From Suillus spraguei (lineage: Eukaryota; Basidiomycota; Agaricomycetes; Boletales; Suillaceae): a stretch of DNA of 64,000 bases. This document shows, in pieces, positions 11,083-23,376 of the stretch (within the stretch, counting starts at the first letter, position 1; each line of letters begins with the position of its first letter). The stretch is taken from positions 28,528 through 92,527 of the forward strand of contig JABCPU010000268.1 of NCBI GenBank assembly GCA_016800925.1, given 5' to 3'. The notes under the pieces are model-generated. The model had not been told where the DNA came from, did no database searches, and saw only the letters and a program-made list of their open reading frames with translations. The translations under genes were made by a program, and so were the position numbers.

Positions 11083-13892
11083 ATGGACGCAGATCCCTTT
11101 ATCAAAGTTAAAGTATCCCCAACACAAAGCGCGTACTTTGCTGGCGAAACGTTCAGCGTCGCAATCACATTCACCAACACCCGCCCACACAACACACCGC
11201 CGCCAATTCATAAATCACACAAACGAAATACACATTCCATAAGTTCTGCACCCCTTGCGAGGCCTCCTACCTCTCCTGGTTTGAGTCCACGTCCACCAGA
11301 TTTTATCAGAGCGCTTGGCATTGGATTGGTGAAGAAGGCAGGAAGGGATTGATTGGGAATGGAACAGTCGATGCCAAAGGGAAAGGCAAGGAGGTACTTC
11401 AAGCCAGACGTAATGCATTAGAGCAAGCCAAGCGCAGTGCCAGCGTGGATATTTCTGCTAGTGAAGAGTACGTACAAGCTTATGAAGTAGATCCAGGTCA
11501 GTCCTTCACCCTTCATTTGACTAAGTAGTTCTAACTTATCGTAGTAACACCACGCACAACCTTCCCCATCCCCCAAAGCCACCCGCACGCACGGAAAAAG
11601 TCAGTATTCGACGGCCAACCCCCCTTAAGCACCTCTCCATCCACACTAGACACCATTGTAGAAGCACCCGCCCATTCTTACCCCCCTCGTAAACAACCAA
11701 ACCAGGCACTTGGTCACGGTCGTCCACCCCTCCCAATTCCTAATTCAGCTACCACCCAATCCCTTCCCCCAAATACAACACTCCTCCTCTACTCATATGC
11801 CCAGCTCTCAGGAACAGCACACATCCTCCCCCAAACTACTCCAGCAGCCCTATCCAACCTCCGCGCACATCTCCTCAAAAAACCTGTCTTGGGAGGCGGA
11901 AGCATGGATATCTCCCGTACCCGCACTTCCCGTCCGCGTTCTGCCAGTCTCACAGGTTCCCTATTGAGTTTATTAAGTCCTTCCAGTTATAGTCCATCAG
12001 TCGGGAGATCGAGAACCCCTTCTCTCAGCGATACGTCCAGTGCAGGCGTTGGTTTGGGTTTGAGTGTCGGAGCAGCTAGTCCAGTAGAAGAAGGAGAGGA
12101 GGAGGTGCCACTCCCTGTATTCGAAGTACAACCTGCTATGCTGGCCGTCGATCTCACTTTGAGTCCTGGAGAGAGTAGGACTTGTGAGTACCCTACTTCT
12201 TTTTCGTATAATCACACTGACATATATCAGATACATACACGCTTCCCCTTCCCTCAACACTCCCTCCTACCTTCAGTGGCCGCATGATCCGCTTCTCATA
12301 CGAACTTGTAGTAGGTACCTGCCGGAGAGGCGATAGCGCTGAAGGCGCCGCCACTTCTATCGACGTGACAGTGAGCAGGGTAATGAAAGTCCCTATCAGG
12401 GTGTATAACTGGGTCAGCGGTGAGTCTGTCCTTCTTAGCACTTGCCCAACAACTCTAACCAATCAATACAGTCAGCAATCCGCAACGCCCCTACGACCTC
12501 CTCCTCCCCGTGCGTAAACACGACGGCGGAAAAGTCACAGACGCAGGCAGCGCAGACGGAGACGCAAAGAAAGACTTGTCGTCTTCGTTGTCGAAACTTT
12601 GTATGTCCTCTAATTTTCCATGTATCACACAATTGAATCCGGGATAGCACCTACCACAACGCCCCGAAGCTCCCTTGATGACCTGCGTGCATATGGTGAG
12701 AGGCTACTCGAGACGTTCCCTGCGGAGGGGTCGACGGGTGTGAGGATCAAGGAGCCAGCTGAGAGCGTGCCTGAGAGTGTACCTTCTTCTTCCTCTGGGC
12801 TTGCTTCTGGGAGTGGGAGTAGCGCAGCTCTTGATCCTCTCAGGGTATTTGAAAAAGAACAAGAAGCAGAGAAAGAGGGAGGAGAACTAACAGGGTGTCG
12901 AGAAGCTGTAGAGATATTGACCCGAAATCCCAAGAAAGGCACGTCCTGGCAACACTACCATTCCTATACAGACTATTAACGTCCCGTTAGTCTCGTACGA
13001 TGTGACAAAAGATGGTGTTAAGGTCGCTGTTCTCACATTCACGAAGAGCGCATATAGGCTTGGGGAGACTGTTTTGGGTGTTGTAGAGATTAATGAGCGG
13101 GGGGACGAGGGAAGGTGATTTCGGTGAGTGGTTTGTTACTGATTCTGTATTTTCTGCATCATCTTTCTCTATTAGTTCATTATTCTCAACGCTTGCTAAC
13201 ACACATCACAGCTGAGCGCAACACTAGTAACAAACGAAAGTCTCCCAGCCTCTCTGGGAACCACAAACACAAGTACCACGCGCCGCACCCACGCAGAACA
13301 CCACGCTTCATTCACAGGCAGCACCCTTCGCACCACATTCGCACTTGATATACCCAGCGATGCATGTCCCGGATTCGGAATTGTCCTCTCATCTCCGCCA
13401 TCCTCGCTTGGGAACGGCCATACCAATGGGTCTGTGTCTGGGAATGGTACTGAGGCTGGACCTGGGAAGGCAGGAGGGTTGACGTGGAAAGTGCACTTGA
13501 CGCTACTAGTAGGCGTAACCGCGCCAAACGCACGTGTGCGTGGGTTGACGAGGGATGGAGCACCTACTGCGTGGGGAAGTGCTTGGCGTGCACCTGTGGG
13601 GATCGCTCCTGAACAGATAGTACCTGGGAGTGTTGCGAAGGAGGTCTCGCAGCAGCAGAGCTGGGCTTCGTACCTGATGAGCTCGTTCCTTGGGACTGGG
13701 GAAAAGGAGTATCATGATGGGGATGATATTGATGATAATGATGATGTTCCGGCTCAGAAGGGAGGAGAGGAACAGGAACAAGAGGGTGATTGGAGGGATG
13801 TACAGGTCGAAATCGTGGAGTGTGAAGTGCCGGTGGTCGTTTGGCCCGGTAATACGGCGTTCAGTGCTGTAGATGTTGTGTTTGAGGTTTGA
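11083..13892 (+). CDS. RGP1: Rgp1-family protein (Ric1-Rgp1 Golgi Ypt6/Rab6 exchange factor subunit)
   Basis: In yeast and animals Rgp1 pairs with Ric1 as the exchange factor for Ypt6/Rab6 in endosome-to-Golgi traffic. The start MDADPFIKVKVSPTQSAYF begins the arrestin-like fold; later landmarks are LLLYSYAQLSGTAHI, LPVFEVQPAMLAVDLTLSPG, IRFSYELVVGTCRRGD, IPIRVYNWVS-like and SAYRLGETVLGVVEINE, in family order. Exons: 11083-11496, 11545-12183, 12231-12419, 12472-12600, 12648-13123, 13212-13892; all introns are GT-AG and mostly about 50 nt. The linker between strands is rich in Ser/Pro, as usual in basidiomycete forms. Three one-base problems break the model: near 11304 (T-run), 12944 (G-run) and 13104 (G-run). 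Restoring frame by one base at each recovers the family sequence, so I suspect assembly indels. The C-terminal acidic Asp/Asn tract is low complexity. Confidence 0.85.
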
Positions 13893-14322
13893 GCTGACCT
13901 CGACTTGGCCTCGACCTTGCGCATGACCTCCTCAACGATCGAGATCTGTGATCTAGATTCCACGGAAGGATCCGTATGCCCCACGGGGGTTTTGTCTCGG
14001 CGGTGGTGGCGGACGAATATTTATCGAAAGGTTTTTTTTTTGTTTGTATATATGTTATTATTTTAATTAAAAAATTGGCGTTCATGATCGAGCTCTCGTG
14101 ACCGGTACTGGTGCGAACCTCAACAAACCCTTTTGCTTTCAACTTCAACTTTCGTTATTTTTTCAGTGTTTAGAGCATACTAGAGGGTGAGTGAGTTTCA
14201 TGATTATTATCATGAAGATTTCGGTTGAATAGAGAATGTAGTGATAGAAGCTAATTAGTGAAAGTACCCGCCAGCTGTCGTAGGAACTCGCCAGCTAGCT
14301 GTCCTCGCCACCGCCAGCTGTC
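13893..14322. other. 3' UTR of RGP1 and promoter of the PSP1-domain gene
   Basis: Contains a T-run followed by tgtttgtatatatg near 14031-14050, a plausible 3'-end region, and a CCAGCTGTC motif repeated three times at about 14270-14322 immediately before the next start codon. Confidence 0.4.
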
Positions 14323-16546
14323 ATGCAACATTTCCCTGAAGAGCACGACTTTAATCGCAGACATCGTTTCCTTGACCCAGACCCGACTAATTCTGGTCGG
14401 GAACGAGCAACAAGTCAACCACCAAGAACAAACCTAACGAGTCTACGCAACCCTTCATCTTCACCATCCTCATCCTCATCTCCCTGGTCACCCCGCATCC
14501 TCCAACAACCAACTCGTACGACAACAACGACAACGACATCAACAGGTCTCCCAATGAGCGTACCAACCCGTAGCTCCTCCTTTTCAAACCCCCAATCAAA
14601 CTACAGCTCCGCACTCCGTGAATCCCACTTCGAGTCTACGTTCGAAGACGACGAATCAGAAGCACTCTCAGATACCTATGACCATCATGACGACGACCGC
14701 TACCTACCCACTTCATCCCGTGGTCGCTCCTACGCTCCCGATCTCACCCGCAGCCGCTCTCAAAGCCTCGCTACCACCACCGCCCGCCCAATCCAAGCCC
14801 CATATCATTCCAACCTGTGGGCCGACGCAGCTAATAACTCAAACCCGCTCAATATTCCAGCTGCTAGGTACGGAGAGATCAAACCGCCCGCGTCTAGTCG
14901 TTACGGCAGCCTCGGAGCTATGGGCAGGTCCCCGCTCGCCGATAACGGCTATCCGAACAGGAACACCATCGACGTCTCCAATATGAGTCCCTTTGTCCGT
15001 GATGTGGGCCAGATCCTCCTAGACGACGGTTCTGCATTCCGAGAACTCTGGTCAGGTATGAATCCTCCCAAAGACGAGAACGGCGGGGGCGGAAGTGGGA
15101 CTACTAGTCGGAGACACAGTGTTAGCGTCGTTCAGCCCCGCCGGCCTACTATCGTGGGGTTTAATGCGCCTGAGAGCCCTGGTGACGAGACGCATGGGCA
15201 TAGTCGCGCTGGCGTGTTTAATGCACAGCCATTTGGAGGCAGAGGGGGTCTTATGCTTTCAGATGATGATTTGGCTGCTGATCTTGGTATGCTAAGCATG
15301 AAAGACCCCGGTGCGCCGTCCAGCGCGTCAACCGCGAGCCAGCCGTCCTCCCTCCCCATCTACCCACGCAGCCCGCCCTCTACAGACCGTGTATCCCCCT
15401 ACCACCTCAACATCCCTTCCGGCACCAGTTTCGCATCCCGCCAACAATTCGGGTCTCCAAGTGATAGCGCCCTTTCTACGGGCGGAAGCCCCCCTCGGGG
15501 GCATTTTGACCAACAGATTTTAGAGGCGCAGTATGGTCAGCAGCAGCTTACTGCGCGGTTCATCCCAGGGCAAGGTATCCAGTACCTCCCTGCGCAGAAC
15601 AATGGTGCTGGGTTCCAGCGTCAAACCCCACTCTCACCTACTACCTCCCGCCCCATCCAACCCCAACAAGGCCCGTACTACCACCAGATCCAACGACGCC
15701 TCTCCGATGCCAGTCAAACTCAGCAAACGCCCTTGAGCGACCTAGGCAAAGGACTCCCCCTGAGCAGCGTCCCAGCTTCCTGGCCGCTCTTCATTGTTGA
15801 ATTCAAGGCGGGGCGTACGGACCTCTTCTACCTCACTGATTTGAGCCAAGACATCAGGGTGGGGGATTTGGTGATCGTCGAAGCGGATAGAGGGAAGGAT
15901 TTAGGCAAGGTTGTTAATGATAGTATTACGCTCAAGGAGGTTGAGGCGTTCCAGAGGGAGGTGAGGGAGAGGGAGGCGGGGGAGGTGATGAGTCCTGGCG
16001 GTGTTGGTTCGGGTGCGGCGGGGACGCCGACGGGGAAGAAGGAGATTAATCCGAAGATGATCTATGGGAAGGCGCAGGCTCATGATACTCAGTGCGTGTT
16101 TCTTTTACCTGTTTTTGGGTACATTGATTGATGGAGGTGACAGGCATCTAGTGACGAAGATGCAAGATGAAGTTAAAGCGTTGCAATTGTGTCAGAGTAA
16201 AGTTCGGCAGAAGAAACTTCCTATGGAGGTTATCGATGCAGAGTATCAGTGGTGCGTCTTGTTTGGCGTTTAGAGGACACAGGAGGACTGAGACATTGCA
16301 GGGACCGACGTAAACTCACATTCTATTTTATCGCTGAAAAACGTATTGATTTTCGGGAGCTTGTCCGGGAGTTATTCCGGTGTGTTCTTTTTTCATGCTC
16401 GCGCTGTAGCTGTGCTATGTCTACTCTACTTGCTTGCTTGCTATGCGTATATTTACTCGCTCGCTTGCTAACGAATAATCTATAGGTTGTATAAAACAAG
16501 GATCTGGATGGCCTCTTTACAAGGCCCAGGAGGGTACGAGCAGTAA
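14323..16546 (+). CDS. PSP1 C-terminal domain protein
   Basis: Exons 14323-16091, 16144-16251, 16302-16379 and 16486-16546; introns are GT-AG and phases agree. The first about 480 residues are low-complexity Ser/Pro/Gln/Thr. The C-terminal about 180 residues hold the PSP1 domain: FIVEFKAGRTDLFYL, VGDLVIVEADRGKDLGKV, ALQLCQSKVRQKKLPMEV, DAEYQWDRRKLTFYF, RIDFRELVRELFRLYKTRIW, ending GPGGYEQ. Yeast Psp1 was found as a suppressor of DNA polymerase alpha mutants and is a P-body/cytoplasmic protein; bacterial relatives (YaaT/RicT) are regulatory. The biochemical role is unknown. This is one of the few long genes here without a frame problem. The start is the first ATG in a long open frame; a start further upstream is not available. 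Confidence 0.88.
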
Positions 16547-17184
16547 TTGCTCCCCTCACATTTACACAAGTAACGACGGAGAGGAGCAGGACGGAATCCC
16601 AATCCCAAAAACGTTCAACCGCATAACAAACTATCACGATTACATGACGCCAGCCAATCTCACGAAATGTATGTATGATCTAGATATGCAATATCCACGC
16701 TCTTCCTCGCACATCTAGAATCTTTTTTTCATCCTTTCAATTGTTTCATGTTCAAGTCCAAGCTATTTAGGGAACAATGTCCGTTCATGTTCTGTTTTTG
16801 TCCTGTATCGTATTTTCATGTGTACGTTAGTGTAGAGTTTTTTCTGTCTTTCGGTGGGGAGGGTTGGTAGGAACGGGGATAGGAAATGGCCCTGGCGCCT
16901 TGTATTAGTATCGTATATCAATCTAAAATATATAGTGGTGCTTTATGTGTGCAGGGGCGGTAATCGTAAATGGAGATACCTACGGTGCGCCCCGCGTGTC
17001 CAGGTAGGATGTGGGGTATGATTGGGATCACCATCAGGATCAAGAGAGTTGCGATCACGATTCGCACAATCAAGAACATCGAGCTGTTAGGTTGAAGGTT
17101 GATCCGCCCACAGCTCAGCCTCGGATATTGATCCGAGGCTAACTCAAAGACGGATCCGCCCGCAGGACGATCCACAGCCAAAAT
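16547..17184. other. Convergent 3' region between PSP1-domain gene and APC11
   Basis: Two convergent genes end here. The stretch is T-rich after 16720, consistent with 3' UTRs. Minus-strand short frames show no conservation. Confidence 0.5.
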
Positions 17185-17699
17185 CTAACTCGCAGCTAAC
17201 TCGTTCGCTTTTCGCTCAGCAGTGACTACACATTGTAAGTGTAACGCTTGACGATATAGAATAATCACGTACCCCAAGCACGCCGATCCATAGGACACTG
17301 CTGTTTCGAAGCAGCCGTTCCTAGCCATTTGAGCAAGCAGTGCATGTGAAATACGTGGCTGCATTCGCCCCAGACTGTTATGACAGTGTCAGATGAGAAC
17401 GTGAGGGGATTATCGTTGCTTTGCGCGATTCTCTTGAAGGAAAGGAAGGTGGAACGTGACGAGTGGAAGAAACGCAGGTTGCGCGACTAACAACCAGACG
17501 CACCAAGCGAAAGGAAAGGAAAGTAGAACTCACTTAAAGGACAATCATCCCCCGGCATCTTACACGACGGACAGCACCCCTCAAACGGGACGCGACAGAT
17601 CCCACAGACGTCGCCTTCGTCGTCTTGATCGTGGTTTGTGTTTCCTATGTTCCAGCGCCATTGAGCGACAGCGCTCCAGTGTTTGATGTGGACTTTCAT
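17185..17699 (-). CDS. APC11: Anaphase-promoting complex subunit 11 (RING-H2 E3 catalytic subunit)
   Basis: APC11 is the RING subunit that recruits the E2 and catalyses ubiquitin transfer to cyclins and securin. The model is complement of 17534-17699, 17273-17374 and 17185-17225: 309 nt, 102 residues plus stop, all introns GT-AG with matching phases. Landmarks: MKVHIKHWSAVAQW start, VCGICRVPFEGCCPSCKMPG, DDCPL, CSHVFHMHCLLKWL, QQCPMDRRAWV. Zinc ligands are all present (C32, C35, C46, C53, C60, H62, H65/H67, C68, C82 region). A second in-frame ATG lies four codons upstream (17709-17711); I chose the one matching the family's MKVxIKxW start. Residues 21-29 (TNHDQDDEG) form a short acidic insertion before the first zinc ligand. 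It is intact, with no frame problem. Confidence 0.93.
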
Positions 17700-18832
17700 C
17701 TTGATTGGCATGCGTTTGCGTGGTTGATGAATGAGTTTGTAGGAGCCTATGCGAAGGGTTGGGGGTTATTTGGCATTGTGTACGCGTCGTGGGTGTTGTC
17801 CAACTTATTGAACCACTCATCGCACATATATATGTTCTTTATTCTTGAATAGCAGTGCCTGGCGCGCTGATCCTGCATTTGTGGTGTCGAAGTTCGCATG
17901 TTGTTGCATGCTGAGTTTCAACTCCATGAATAAGGGAATAACTTCATACGGGGGAGATTGAACAACTGGTCCTCGTCCTGTCTTCAGGGAACTTGATCGC
18001 CGTATTCTGTGACTTAATCAACATTCTTGAAGGCGTGACGCACCCATGATGGTTCATTTATGCAGTGGTACTTTGGCTTGTGTCCCTCTCTAACTTATAT
18101 CTGCATAACTTGTATACATTGTAACTAATTGTTTGCTAAGGTAGACTGCAGTCATACCTCACTTGATCATGTGGTGTGACTTTTGTTGTGACCCGACTGT
18201 GACACTATGTTACATTGCCTGTCAATACCCGTTTATATCGCTACTCACTCAATCATTTCGTACCCTCTTTCCTTTCTGTCTACTCTACCCTGTCAGGAGC
18301 GACGCCACTCCCTTCAGTGTCCGATTCTCTGGCCTATCCATACCCGAGTACCCTTAGCATTTCGCAGTAAAAAAGTAGCCCCTAAGAATCCTCTTGATGT
18401 CATTGAAGGCTAAGTTTGCCTCCTCAACAGTTGGTGAGGGCTTGTAGAACCCTGCTACAGTATCTATCCTGGAACTAGCCATATCTATGTTTGGATCTGG
18501 GGGAGAAGCTCCCATGGCACATTGACTTGGACTCGGATGCTTGGGCTCGGACTCGGACTCGGACTCGGACTCGTAAAGTGGAGATGGCTCTATTATTGGT
18601 AGCACAAAGGGAGGAGAATACTGTAGTAACTGTTACTCTTGTCTTTTTCTTCTTCGGACTGGATGGAGGAGACTCGGACACATTGATTGGGATTTCCTGT
18701 GGTCATTGCATCAGTAAACCGGTGAAACCAAGACATGACTATATATTGCAGTTTTTTCCAAGGGCAATGCTTCTGGACTGTATATTACGATATCTATCTA
18801 CAACATATATATAAGCACGAATAGCCGCCGGC
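17700..18832. other. No confident gene; short minus-strand frame 18605-18354
   Basis: The minus frame encodes MASSRIDTVAGFYKPSPTVE... after a Ser/Glu repeat, but the repeat is a microsatellite and the protein is not recognised. The rest is AT-rich intergenic DNA leading into the Helitron remnant. Confidence 0.35.
18546..18573. repeat. Hexanucleotide microsatellite (CTCGGA)n
   Basis: Four to five tandem CTCGGA units. In the minus-strand frame it encodes a Ser-Glu repeat. Confidence 0.9.
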
Positions 18833-20790
18833 ATGTTGTCCACCACGTCATGCTTATCTATCTATTGGACGCACGGACCACTATTGGTCATTCGGGATGG
18901 AGAGCGTTTCTATCTTCGCGCACTCCTTCTTCATCAGCCTGCATCTTCTTTTGTTGATCTTCGCACAATCCAAGGACACACATTCAACACTTTCCATGAA
19001 GCTGCATGTGACCTTGGTTTATTCGACAACCAAAATGAAGGTTACCTCACACTACAAGAAGCTATTGAATCCCTCCGCACTCCCTCTCAATTACGATTTT
19101 TGTTCTCTCAAATCATTTTGGAAGGTTATGCAGCTATACCACTATGGATGGAATTCCGCCAGATGCTATCCATTGACCACATTCAGAGGATCGGAGACGA
19201 GTACAATGGATATGAATTCACGCTCCAAATCATCGATGACCTGCTCTCTCATTCAGGAAAGCACCTTACGGACTTCGGTCTCCCATCTCCTCCCAGGCGT
19301 TCCATTGAAGTCTATAATGAACAGAAATATTTACGCGACAATCACGCAGCATTCGAAGCCCAAAGCAATAACATGGCTGAACAATTGAATCCGGAACAAC
19401 GATAAATCCTCGATTGTATTTTGGAGAGCATAATACAGCGCAAAAACAATTTCTTTTTCATTGAAGGTCGTCCAGGTCGAGGAAAAACGTTTTTGGTCAA
19501 AGCACTCTCAACAATGTTACGTGCCCAAGAAGAAATTGTACTTATTGTTGGAAGCAACGCACTGTGTGCGACTGCATATGATCGTGGACGCACGGCACAT
19601 CATATGTTTGGCATCCCAGTGAGACGATAACGTCAATTTACATAGTTCTATTCACCCTCACTCTCCTCGTGCCGATCTCATTCGAAACGCCGCTGCAATC
19701 ATCTGGGATGAACTCCCTGCCATGAATAAAGCCGGATGGGAGTCTGTCGACGAACTTTGCCGTACAATCTGCAATCGCCCAACAATACCATTCGGAGGAC
19801 TCACATTCATAGGTTTGGGAGATTTTCGGCAAGCAGGCCCAATTGTCAGCGGAGCTGGAGAGACGGCCACTCTGGCAGCGTCAGTAAAGTCGTCAACACT
19901 GGGAATAGCATTCGGATCTTGACCCTCAACACTGCAATTCGGAGCATGGGTGACTCGCAATTCACATCTTTCGTAGACGGCATTGGAGAGGACTGCACTG
20001 GAAATCGACAGAATCTCGCACTCATAGCAGCGACTACAAGCTTCGACGATACAATTAACTTTCTCTTCCCACCATACGTGCTCGAAGACACGGAGACCTG
20101 TCTTCAGCGTGCATTCCTCTCCCCTCTGAACATCTATGTCGATGAATTCAACGACAAAATTTTGGAAAGTTTGCCAGGCGAATTTCGTGCGTATTCCACA
20201 CATACATTATGTAAAACATTTTACTAACAAAGCATAGAATCTTACTTCAGCTCAGACAGTCTGAAGGAAGCTGAACACACACCTTTAAATGGACCGGAAC
20301 ACACACCTGACTACCTGGCAATGTTAACACATCCTGGAGTACCTCCTCATCGCCTAGACCTCAAAGAAAACAGTGTCTGCGCCATTCAACGAAACCTTTC
20401 GGTAGAAAGGATTGGTCAGAAACGCACGCGTGCGCGTGATTGCATTGCATCGTCGGTTCATCGAAGTACAACTTATCAATACATTCGAGAGCCACTGCAT
20501 TGCCCCGCATCAACTTTTCCTTCCATCCCAATCGTTCATCGTGGACAGTCAATCGCAGACAGTTTCCTCTACGGCTCGCATACGCAACAACGTTTAATGG
20601 ATGTCAAGGATTGACGCTAGCACGAACCGTACTCGATTTGCGAACCGATCCCTTTGCTCACGGTCAACTGTACACAGCGTTGTCGAGAGTGAGAACGCGA
20701 AGAGATACATTTGTTTATTTGCGGAGACAAATGAAGGACAAGACTGCGCTAATATCGTATTTCCTGAGTACTACTGTAAACAGATTTATA
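18833..20790 (+). pseudogene. Decayed Helitron-type Pif1-like helicase
   Basis: Helitrons encode a Rep-helicase; this remnant keeps only the helicase half. In order: FYLRALLLHQPASSFVDLRT (helitron pre-helicase region), ATFNTFHEAA-like, LNPEQR followed by TAA, Walker A GRPGRGKT at about 19467-19490, Walker B-like IIWDELPAMNKAGWE at about 19702, GGLTFIGLGDFRQAGPI at about 19797, and the C-terminal NGCQGLTLARTVLDLRTDPF and GQLYTALSRVR motifs at about 20599-20690. Breaks: a nonsense TAA at 19403-19405 in an otherwise continuous frame, a frameshift at about 19625, another in 19880-19930, and others near 20400. No HUH Rep domain is seen upstream and I could not fix the 5' TC or 3' hairpin-CTRR ends. 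It is non-functional. Confidence 0.85.
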
Positions 20791-21491
20791 ATGGACCGAC
20801 CGAAGGGGAGTCCTTGTAATGTGATATATAGCAATATAAAGCAATGTAATCACGCCAGGCCCAGAGGTATATATTACTTTACATCACTTTATATTGTTTT
20901 ATATTGTTTTACAACGTCATGTCTAGGAAAGAACGTTTCGGCTAGGAATATCTGAGTCTCACCAGTTTACTGATGACCATTGTCTTAGTATTTCTGTAGG
21001 CTGCTTTAAATTATAAGTTTGCTTTGTTTCTTGAGTTTGCCCAACTTCCGACGTTTGCAACATTGAACAATTTTCGTTTTGGCATAGTGGAGAGGTAGTG
21101 TAGTTCCGTCGTTAGCTGCTGAAGCAGATCATTAAGTAGCTGACAAAGCACAATGTATTATGTTTCAAGTATGAAAAAGCTATCTCTACTCCCAGTTTAG
21201 AAGCCATATTCTAATTCTGAAACCTAGGTGCTCTGGGGATGTACTCAAGCCAACTTACCCTGGTTTAAATTTTGCGAATTTGAAGGTCGAGATGCGATTC
21301 TGGCACTTTTGTCACGAAAATGTCACGATTTGATCGTACTGCAGTCTACCTTAGGATGAAGTCAATCTACCTTGACCGTATATCAGAACTAGTGACATTA
21401 TTCATGGCATTGGGTTTAGCAATAAGCAACTCATCGACGATGACCGTGAATTCATATTTTCGTATCTGGGAAAATACGTGCCCTTCAAATG
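20791..21491. other. No gene recognised
   Basis: AT-rich. Around 20870-20920 the short tandem-like string atattgttttatattgttttac may be near the 3' end of the Helitron, but no terminal hairpin was convincingly found. Confidence 0.35.
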
Positions 21492-21899
21492 CATCAGGAA
21501 ATCATGAGTTTACCTATTCCTTACTTATTTCAAACTTTTCCCACTTATTCCAAATGGATCTACTTATTTCTCTTAAATTACCACTGGTCCAACTGAACTA
21601 TCAGGATCTGTTAGCCATCATTATAAATGTGTGCTATAAAATTATTGACTCTTAATTTGCAAAATAGTACTCAAGAGAATATTTGAGAAATAAAATCATC
21701 AGCATTAATGTGTCACTCGAGCTTCATACTAGTCACTAATGTTGGTCTTATGCAATGAAACTTGTCTCTCAGGCCAACAAACATATTGGAATACTCAATT
21801 TGAAGCAGTTGTCAAATTTCAGAAAAAAAGTAGGTCCATTTGAAATAATGGAAAAGTTTGAAATAAGTAAGGAATAAGTAAACTCATGATTTCCTGATG
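21492..21899. mobile_element. MITE with about 70-bp terminal inverted repeats, CATCAGGAAAT ends
   Basis: The left end CATCAGGAAATCATGAGTTT and the right end (reverse complement) match over about 70 bp with only a handful of differences. Total length is 408 bp with no coding capacity. The first 11 bases are identical to the ends of the element that interrupts HET copy B (49434 and 57330), so both belong to one family or superfamily. Flanks give at most TG/TG as target duplication here, so the exact boundary is not certain. Confidence 0.75.
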
Positions 21900-22218
21900 T
21901 GTTCAGCTATGGAGAATTTAGTTTAAGAAGATTACGAGAAATGTACTTGTTCAAAACGTGGTGCGATCACAATCGTACGAGTAAGCTTGAAGCGATTCTC
22001 TAGCATGACGCACGAAACGGCTTGACTATAAGCAGCCTCATAATATTGCTAAAACAAAGACGTAGACAGAATGTGTATGCGAGCGATAAGTTCCTTGGGC
22101 GTGAGCTCCATCATTCTACAGGCAGGCCATCCATTGTGTCGCTCCCATGTGACCTAGTGTGCACCGATTGTCATTCACGAAGGAAACAGCGCATAGAAAT
22201 GTGAATAATCATGAATCC

Positions 22219-22962
22219 CTAAAAATAGATCATGCAGCACCTGGTACATAACAATCGGGATGAGAACTTTAGTAAAAGAACTGGCGTCAATCTCACTTGG
22301 TTTCTCGGCAGCCCAGGCATAGAGACTATTGATTCCATGGTAGATGGCATTCCAAGACACCCTTGAACTCGTGTTTCGGTAGCGTCTGTAGTGCTTGCCG
22401 GAGTTAGCGACCATGTTGCACTGGCAGTTGTGTGGTGAAGGATTCCAATGGTGACGAAGGTAATGGCGAATGAACTAAAAACCTGTTTCGTCCAGAGTGG
22501 GTGAAACTCAAAGTAGAGTTGAACCATGGCGGAGCGCTGGAAGTAAAGTGCTCCTCTGTAACAGAATTGGTGACGAGTTTTAGATGTGAGAATATGAAAT
22601 TTGGTTGCTTGCGGAATATGTAGAACTTGGGAGTCGATGGGATGGAGGCGTGATATTGCGGTAAGCTAAATACATGTGTTCGAAGAGTGACATGGTGGTG
22701 TGCTGGAGTAGCTGCTCGACACGAAAACACAACAATATTTATGGAGTCGTGTAGGATAGATTCGAGCGCTGGGAAGCACCGACTGTTCGAGTGAATGGGA
22801 TGGGATACATTCTGGAAGCTTTGAAGAGAAGACTCGGACGCATGTATGCATTACAGAGGTGCTGGGGGCTACAGTATCGAGAACGGCTGGCATGACACTA
22901 ATAGGGTACATTCTTGCCATAACAGTGATGGAGGGTAGAGGGTTCGTACCTGGGCGTCTTCC
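22219..22962. repeat. Orphan copy of the block found upstream of WD40-TPR-HET genes
   Basis: Blocks such as tgtgcggtgaag-like, gacgagttt.aga.g.gagaatat, ttggctgcttgcgga, gtgatattgc..taagctaaat, gtgctggagtagctgctcgacacg and catgacactaatagggtacattc recur upstream of copies A, B and C. Here no WD40 start follows directly. Together with the WD40 fragment at 24233 it marks a fourth, internally deleted copy. Minus-strand frames cross it but shift between copies, so a divergent gene is not proven. Confidence 0.7.
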
Positions 22963-23376
22963 ACTTTCCCGTCATCTTACCACGCAGTTTTGATCATCCA
23001 TGCCTCCTCGTCCATCAGTTTTCTCCTCAAATTTTATTCTCTTCTTTTTCAACACATCAACACACTATTGAACAATTTGTCCCGCTAACTGACTAATGCA
23101 TGCAAACCCTTCACTCGCTCGCTCCTTCTATGTCTTTCGACAGATTCAACGGGCAGGGTGTTTGCGCCTGACACAGTGACCCAATTATGTAAGAGTTAGG
23201 CCCACTCTCAAGTCATACATTCACGGTTTTTAAATATTCGTCTATCCTGAAATTTTTGTTGCTCGAGCACCAGTAAAATTTGGGCAGAAGAAAGTATTCC
23301 CGCCACAAACTATTTACATGCGGTGCCATTAACCACATTGCACCAACGAGAAAGCAGAAACATAGCTTACCGTAGT
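22963..23376. other. No gene recognised
   Basis: Short frames only, between the orphan upstream block and the secreted-protein gene's 3' end. Confidence 0.4.

Noticed and set aside
13506..13984. Long minus-strand frames antisense to the end of RGP1
   Set aside because: They are shadows of the conserved plus-strand gene and of its Asp/Asn low-complexity tract; no domain or splice support.
19467..19490. P-loop GRPGRGKT near the HET-family cluster, possibly an NLR NTPase
   Set aside because: Neighbouring motifs (GLGDFRQAGPI, NGCQGLTLARTV, GQLYTALSRVR) are those of Helitron Pif1-like helicases, and it is 4 kb from the nearest HET-family piece.
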